Shown piece after piece: positions 60,509 through 64,000 of a stretch of DNA of 64,000 bases. This DNA is from an uncultured Ruminococcus sp. (GTDB lineage: Bacteria; Bacillota; Clostridia; Oscillospirales; Acutalibacteraceae). The stretch's first letter is position 1. Each line of letters opens with the position of its first letter. Position numbers and translations under genes: made by a program. The notes below the pieces were generated by a model. It was not told where the DNA came from. It searched no databases and was given only the letters and a program-made list of their open reading frames with translations. The DNA lies in NCBI GenBank assembly GCA_902799245.1, contig CADBZY010000011.1, positions 1 through 64,000 of the forward strand, written 5' to 3'.

Positions 60509-62386
60509 ATGAATAAAGAAAACACAGATACCCTGAAAAAGAAAAAAAAGAAGAAAAAGGTTCATGGACGGCTTAACATCAATCTCTCAAAGTCTGAATT
60601 CATGAGCGACAATGAGTCAAGATCCAATAAACTATTTGGAAAGATTTGTCTTTTTGCCGGATTCTTGGTGCTGTTTTGTCTTGTGCTGAATGAAATAGGC
60701 ATTTTCAGAATAGCACCGGTAATCATGCGGATCACATGTATAGCATCGGCCATTCTTTTTTTCATTCCTTTCGTTATTTCCTACGTACTCAAACGCACCG
60801 GCGAATGGGTCAAGTATTTTATGATCACGGATATTCTCATTGTCGTGATCATGCTCTATTCGGTTTTGTCTTACCATGTTATGATAATGTGGCTCTTCCC
60901 GATTGTTTCCAGCATTATCTATTTTGATAAAAAGCTGGTACATTTCGCTATTTTCACAACTATTCCTGCCATCGTACTGGGACATTACCTTGCCAGCACC
61001 TTCCTGCTGCTGGGCGATGACCCTCTCCGCACAGTGCAGGCGGCAATGCTCTACGGTGCCCTGCCGAGAATTATTCTTTTCCTGTCAATCGCGTTTGTAG
61101 CGCGTCAGGTAACACGCAAGGCATCCAAAATGCTCTCCAATGCCATTGAGAATTCCAATGAAATCGGCAGAATGACCAACGGCATCCAGTTGGTTATGAG
61201 CCAGACACAGGGGCTTATGGGTACGCGCGATATGGATGTTCTTGCCAAACGTATGGTTAAGAATCTATCCGAACTGCTCGTCCTCATGCTTAAACCCGAA
61301 ACACCTCCTCACGGCACGGTTGGTGTTCTGGATGGAGATCATTTCTACACGGTCGACAGCGATGGCAATCCCAACAATATCTGCCGTGACCTTGGCGATG
61401 ACATCGGCTTTGAATTTCAAAATGCAAGATTTAAACTCAGCAAACACATTGAGGGAGCTACCAGCTATGCCGAGGAAAGAGAAGGCTTTGTCAACATCCG
61501 TTTTTATGATCACGGTAAGCTGACCGGATTTGCCGTATTCCGACAGGATGTCGAATCCGACGACTACAGCATGAAGGAAGTTCTCAATATATACACTTAC
61601 AGCACAACTTCTATCATCAATAACACCATGCTCACCTTCGACATGTTCCGCACGCAGGAACAGCTTGCCTATTCTCTCGCCGTCGTTTCGGAAAACTCCT
61701 CTCAGGAAACAGGTCAGCATATCCGCCGTGTTTCAGAGTACGCGAGAGTCATGGGAAAATTCATCTGCGAAAACGAGGAGCAGCTTGAAACCTTCCGCAT
61801 AGCAGCTATGCTTCACGACATCGGCAAGCTGATGATTCCCAAAGAGATCATCGAAAAACCGGGCAGACTCACCGCTGAGGAATTCGGCGTGATGAAAAAG
61901 CACGTTATCTACGGAAGAGACATCATCGGCAACGCGCCCGGCGAGGTCATGGAAATGGCACGTCACATCATTCTGCACCACCATGAACGCTGGGACGGCA
62001 CCGGTTATCTCGGTGTTTCCGGCGAAGATATTGATCAGTTTGCAAGGTACGTTTCGGTTTGCGACGTTTTCGACGCACTGCTCAGCCGAAGAAGCTACAA
62101 GGCTGCGTGGCCTGCTCAGAAGGTCTATGAGGAAATCACCTCTCAGAGCGGCAGACAGTTTGATCCATCTGCGGTTGAAGCATTCAAGAAATGCTACGTT
62201 GAAATGCTGAAGATCAGAGACCAGTTCCCCGATGATGAGAACGACGAAGAAAACCTCGTTTCCACCAACTCGCAGGTTGTCACTGCTGAAACCGACAAGC
62301 TCAATGAGCATGAAGAAGAGAAAAAGCGCAAGGCTCTTCCCAAAATCAACGTTGATCCTGCGCTTGTCACACCAATATCCATTTAG
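60509..62386 (+). CDS. Membrane-bound HD-GYP-like phosphohydrolase
   Basis: This 625-residue protein starts with a run of eight lysines (residues 10-17). Five or six membrane helices follow (about residues 42-200), then a GAF-like sensory region (230-380) and an HD-GYP domain. The HD motif is His436-Asp437 (LHDIGKLMIP) and the second metal site is ILHHHERWDGTGY (487-500). The canonical GYP is GYL here (Leu501). The family hydrolyses cyclic di-GMP; some variants lack that activity. It would sense a signal at or in the membrane and act in the cytosol. It is a single gene on the plus strand, with AGGAGG 12 nt before its ATG. Confidence 0.87.
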   Translation: MNKENTDTLKKKKKKKKVHGRLNINLSKSEFMSDNESRSNKLFGKICLFAGFLVLFCLVLNEIGIFRIAPVIMRITCIASAILFFIPFVISYVLKRTGEWVKYFMITDILIVVIMLYSVLSYHVMIMWLFPIVSSIIYFDKKLVHFAIFTTIPAIVLGHYLASTFLLLGDDPLRTVQAAMLYGALPRIILFLSIAFVARQVTRKASKMLSNAIENSNEIGRMTNGIQLVMSQTQGLMGTRDMDVLAKRMVKNLSELLVLMLKPETPPHGTVGVLDGDHFYTVDSDGNPNNICRDLGDDIGFEFQNARFKLSKHIEGATSYAEEREGFVNIRFYDHGKLTGFAVFRQDVESDDYSMKEVLNIYTYSTTSIINNTMLTFDMFRTQEQLAYSLAVVSENSSQETGQHIRRVSEYARVMGKFICENEEQLETFRIAAMLHDIGKLMIPKEIIEKPGRLTAEEFGVMKKHVIYGRDIIGNAPGEVMEMARHIILHHHERWDGTGYLGVSGEDIDQFARYVSVCDVFDALLSRRSYKAAWPAQKVYEEITSQSGRQFDPSAVEAFKKCYVEMLKIRDQFPDDENDEENLVSTNSQVVTAETDKLNEHEEEKKRKALPKINVDPALVTPISI

Positions 62387-62409
62387 ACTTCCATCAATTC
62401 CTTTCTTTT

Positions 62410-62451
62410 CTCCCCCGACAGGCAGCAAATGCCTGTCGGGGGAGTTTTTTT
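62410..62451 (+). terminator. Strong terminator after the HD-GYP-like gene
   Basis: CTCCCCCGACAGGC pairs perfectly with GCCTGTCGGGGGAG (62431-62444) and is followed by TTTTTTT. Confidence 0.92.
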
Positions 62452-62578
62452 GACAACGCTATTTTTGACAACGCTATATAAAAAAGAAACAAAATCGACC
62501 CACTCACATGTGTGGAATCCGCATTGTGAGTGAGTCGAAAAAAGAATAAACTCCGACTTGTATCCCAATCGGAGTCTC
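62449..62578 (+). ncRNA. Possible small RNA: tandem TTGACAACGCTA plus two hairpins
   Basis: Directly after the terminator, TTTTTGACAACGCTA is present twice in tandem, giving a TTGACA (62449) and TATATA box pair with a 19-nt spacer. Two stems follow without an ORF: TCGACCCACTCACA with TGTGAGTGAGTCGA (one mismatch), and ACTCCGA with TCGGAGT. The arrangement could be a short structured RNA or a decayed mobile repeat. I recognise no known RNA family. Confidence 0.3.
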
Positions 62579-62702
62579 TAAATGAAAGGGTTGAACAAAA
62601 ATATGCAAATATATTCTTGGCGTGTATGTCCCATTGTAATTGTTCTTGGGGCAGATGACTTTTTTGATGTCGATAAAAATCTATGCTTTCAGCCTTCTGC
62701 AT

Positions 62703-62876
62703 TCATTTTTCAGTCAGCGAACGCTCTCTTACTACGATTCCCGGACTTTCCTTATCCTGCTCATAATCCAGCGCATCCTGAAGTGCCGCAATGATGTGTT
62801 CGCCAACATCATAATCCTCAAAGTCCCTTTCCATTTCTTCAATTGTCCGATTTGTTTTAAATATCAATTTTTCCAT
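62703..62876 (-). CDS. Small hypothetical acidic protein
   Basis: The ATG at 62876 has AAAGGAG 9 nt upstream and gives a 57-residue protein (MEKLIFKTNRTIEEMERDFE and then VGEHIIAALQDALDYEQD). It is acidic and mostly helical, the size of an antitoxin or small regulator, but no toxin gene is recognisable next to it. No family is assigned. Confidence 0.5.
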   Translation of the reverse strand: MEKLIFKTNRTIEEMERDFEDYDVGEHIIAALQDALDYEQDKESPGIVVRERSLTEK

Positions 62877-62967
62877 TTGGCATCGCTCCTTTCGGACTAC
62901 AATATAGCGCAATGAACCCCTGTATGTCAACTGAGATTGTAATTCTTAATCATTTCTTAAGTTCTGA

Positions 62968-63033
62968 CATCATCAGCAATTCACTATTCACCATTCTCTA
63001 TTTCTCTATTCACTTAGCGGCTTTAGCCGCGCT
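62968..63033. repeat. Dispersed palindrome plus GAATA-heptad repeat, copy 4
   Basis: On the minus strand a GCGGCTAAAGCCGC palindrome is followed by AAGTGAATAGAGAAATAGAG and AATGGTGAATAGTGAATTG. The organisation matches copies 1-3. It fills much of the gap between the small ORF and the recombinase remnant. Confidence 0.45.
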
Positions 63034-63088
63034 GTTGGAAGGGTTGAACAAAAAAGATGCACTTGGTTCTATGACTCCGAGGCATCCT

Positions 63089-63148
63089 AAAACCGTAAAA
63101 TGCAGCTCTCAATTCTGAATGTGATTGAAAGTTGCATTTTGCGGTTTT
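63089..63148. repeat. 16-nt inverted repeat downstream of the recombinase remnant
   Basis: AAAACCGTAAAATGCA (63089-63104) and TGCATTTTGCGGTTTT (63133-63148) pair with a single mismatch. It may terminate the recombinase transcript or be an end of the lost element. Confidence 0.5.
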
Positions 63149-63165
63149 GATTTGGTCGGCGGAGA

Positions 63166-63755
63166 TTATCCTAAAGTAACGGTTCTCTCAATGCCGCCCT
63201 TGAAAATAATCACTATCTCATCCTTCGACATTACCTTGATGCATTCAACGATCTGACGCATTGCCTGATTGTCAAATGCAATTGGCGTTTCCTTCAGTTT
63301 ATCTATCGCCGCCAGAATGTCCTCGATTCGCTGCGATGACTTTTCGGCTTCGGTCTGTCTGCTTTTCTTCTCCGCAATCTTCGCCTTGATACGATTGAGT
63401 TCCTCTACCATACTTTGCATTTCTGGTGTGTACTGACCTGAGCTTGCCGCTTCGGTAATCATTGGTCTTTTTGATTTGTGCGTGATGCAATCCACCACAT
63501 ACGTTTTTTGCAAGAGTGCATCGCCCTTGTACTTTTCATTTGTCAATATCGAACGAAGCGTTGCTACCGACCATACCGGTTTTCCTGCCGGACTTAGAAT
63601 CCCTTTTTCTTCCAGTGACTGTTTGATGATTTTCAGACTGTCTATCGGTAGAAGATGAACCGCACCACCTCTGCCTGATCGGGATCGATCTCCGGCTGAT
63701 TGTCTGCCCCTCTGCGATAGCCGAGGAAAGTTTTGTAGCTGAAGGATCTGACCGG
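63166..63755 (-). pseudogene. Large serine recombinase remnant, frameshifted
   Basis: Two pieces of a large serine recombinase lie in different frames. The upstream piece reads SYKTFLGYRRGADNQPEIDP and then AEVVRFIFYR. After a frame change near 63650 it continues SLKIIKQSLEEKGILSPAGK, then VATLRSILTNEKYKGDALLQ and KTYVVDCITHK. The zinc-ribbon region that should follow is deleted, and the sequence jumps to the C-terminal coiled coil and IVIIFKGGIERTVTLG. The catalytic N-terminal domain is absent. It is a dead relic of a Tn5397-like or related element. Confidence 0.8.
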
Positions 63756-64000
63756 CGGAGAAATATCGGTGGATGCGGGACAGGCGCTCAATTCCTTTTA
63801 CTATCCCGGCGGAGAATATGAGGGCTTTGAGGTCGTGGTGTTCATGGACGGAAACTGCGGAGAGGTTCTTTCGCTCCTGCGTCAGCCTTTCGATTCGCCG
63901 CAAAAACTGTTTGATTCCTGTTCCCGATATCAGCGTCCGTGGATCAGGAATGCCGATTTGTTTTTACAGAGGATTTATGAGGATTTTCTTCTCTTCATGA
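63739..64000 (+). CDS. AraC-like regulator, fragment running off the right edge
   Basis: From 63739, after an in-frame stop, an open frame reads to the end of the window (GQALNSFYYPGGEYEGFEVV, then FMDGNCGEVLSLLRQPFDSP, then LQRIYEDFLLFM). It resembles the ligand-binding N-terminal region of AraC-family regulators common in gut Firmicutes. No ribosome-binding site or good start is visible, and the 5' end abuts the recombinase remnant, so the gene is probably truncated at its 5' side. The DNA-binding domain would lie outside the window. Confidence 0.45.
   Translation, partial: MKDLTGGEISVDAGQALNSFYYPGGEYEGFEVVVFMDGNCGEVLSLLRQPFDSPQKLFDSCSRYQRPWIRNADLFLQRIYEDFLLFM

Noticed and set aside
62394-62702. 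102-residue minus-strand open frame downstream of the HD-GYP-like gene
   Set aside because: It runs through a perfect terminator and two hairpins on the other strand, with atypical composition; a non-coding explanation is better.
1-64000. tRNA, rRNA and CRISPR arrays
   Set aside because: No cloverleaf, ribosomal RNA core or regularly spaced repeats were seen by eye; a covariance-model scan would be needed to exclude small RNAs fully.

Overview
The window comes from a low-to-medium GC Gram-positive bacterium, most likely a Ruminococcus-like member of the Oscillospiraceae/Ruminococcaceae. The signs are the strong ribosome-binding sites and sigma-A promoters with 17-nt spacers, the clostridial gene orders (M50 protease-scpA-scpB-ytfI-ytfJ-dac-rluB and yaaO-darA-holB-yaaT), the poly-threonine linkers in exported proteins, the LRR/BspA-like and transglutaminase-like surface proteins, and a soluble decarboxylase/transcarboxylase operon. 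The species cannot be fixed from the sequence alone. Almost all genes are on the minus strand.

Positions 1-5300 are the integrase end of an integrative mobilizable or conjugative element: a relaxase running off the left edge, MobC, a TnpV-like protein, a RepA-like AAA ATPase, a ribbon-helix-helix-type protein, an excisionase-like HTH protein, a tyrosine integrase and a divergent XRE repressor. Two non-coding repeat clusters inside it look like DNA-processing sites. The element abuts the 3' end of guaA, a known integration hotspot for integrase islands.

Positions 5300-17100 are an accessory stretch. A full-length GMP synthase and a second GMP synthase lacking the glutaminase domain bracket a set of exported proteins: two small anchored proteins that share the same C-terminal tail, a transglutaminase/Big2 protein, a SanA/YdcF-like protein and an acidic membrane-anchored surface protein. 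A polytopic membrane protein resembling GT-C glycosyltransferases follows.

Positions 17100-32600 hold a copper-efflux operon (csoR-copA, with a CopZ-like domain fused to CopA and an internal start site), an operon for an M16C protease, an Fe-S protein and a flavin-barrel protein, metA-leuB, a glycogen debranching enzyme and an LtaS-like membrane sulfatase. They end in a small operon pairing a radical SAM/SPASM enzyme with two paralogous lipobox-containing peptides. That operon is my best candidate for an undescribed system.

Positions 33000-57000 are mainly core genes. They include a 12S-1.3S-5S transcarboxylase-like operon; rluB; a penicillin-binding D,D-carboxypeptidase; the sporulation-type genes ytfJ and ytfI; scpB and scpA; an M50 protease; yaaT-holB-darA-yaaO; an HscC-type Hsp70 overlapping a giant TPR protein with a degenerate J domain; an LRR/Ig surface protein; rsmI-yabB; and a ferredoxin.

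Positions 57000-64000 hold a DUF1015 protein, three lipoproteins or membrane proteins, an HD-GYP-like membrane protein, a structured intergenic region, and a frameshifted serine-recombinase remnant abutting an AraC-like regulator that runs off the right edge. No rRNA, tRNA or CRISPR array was seen.
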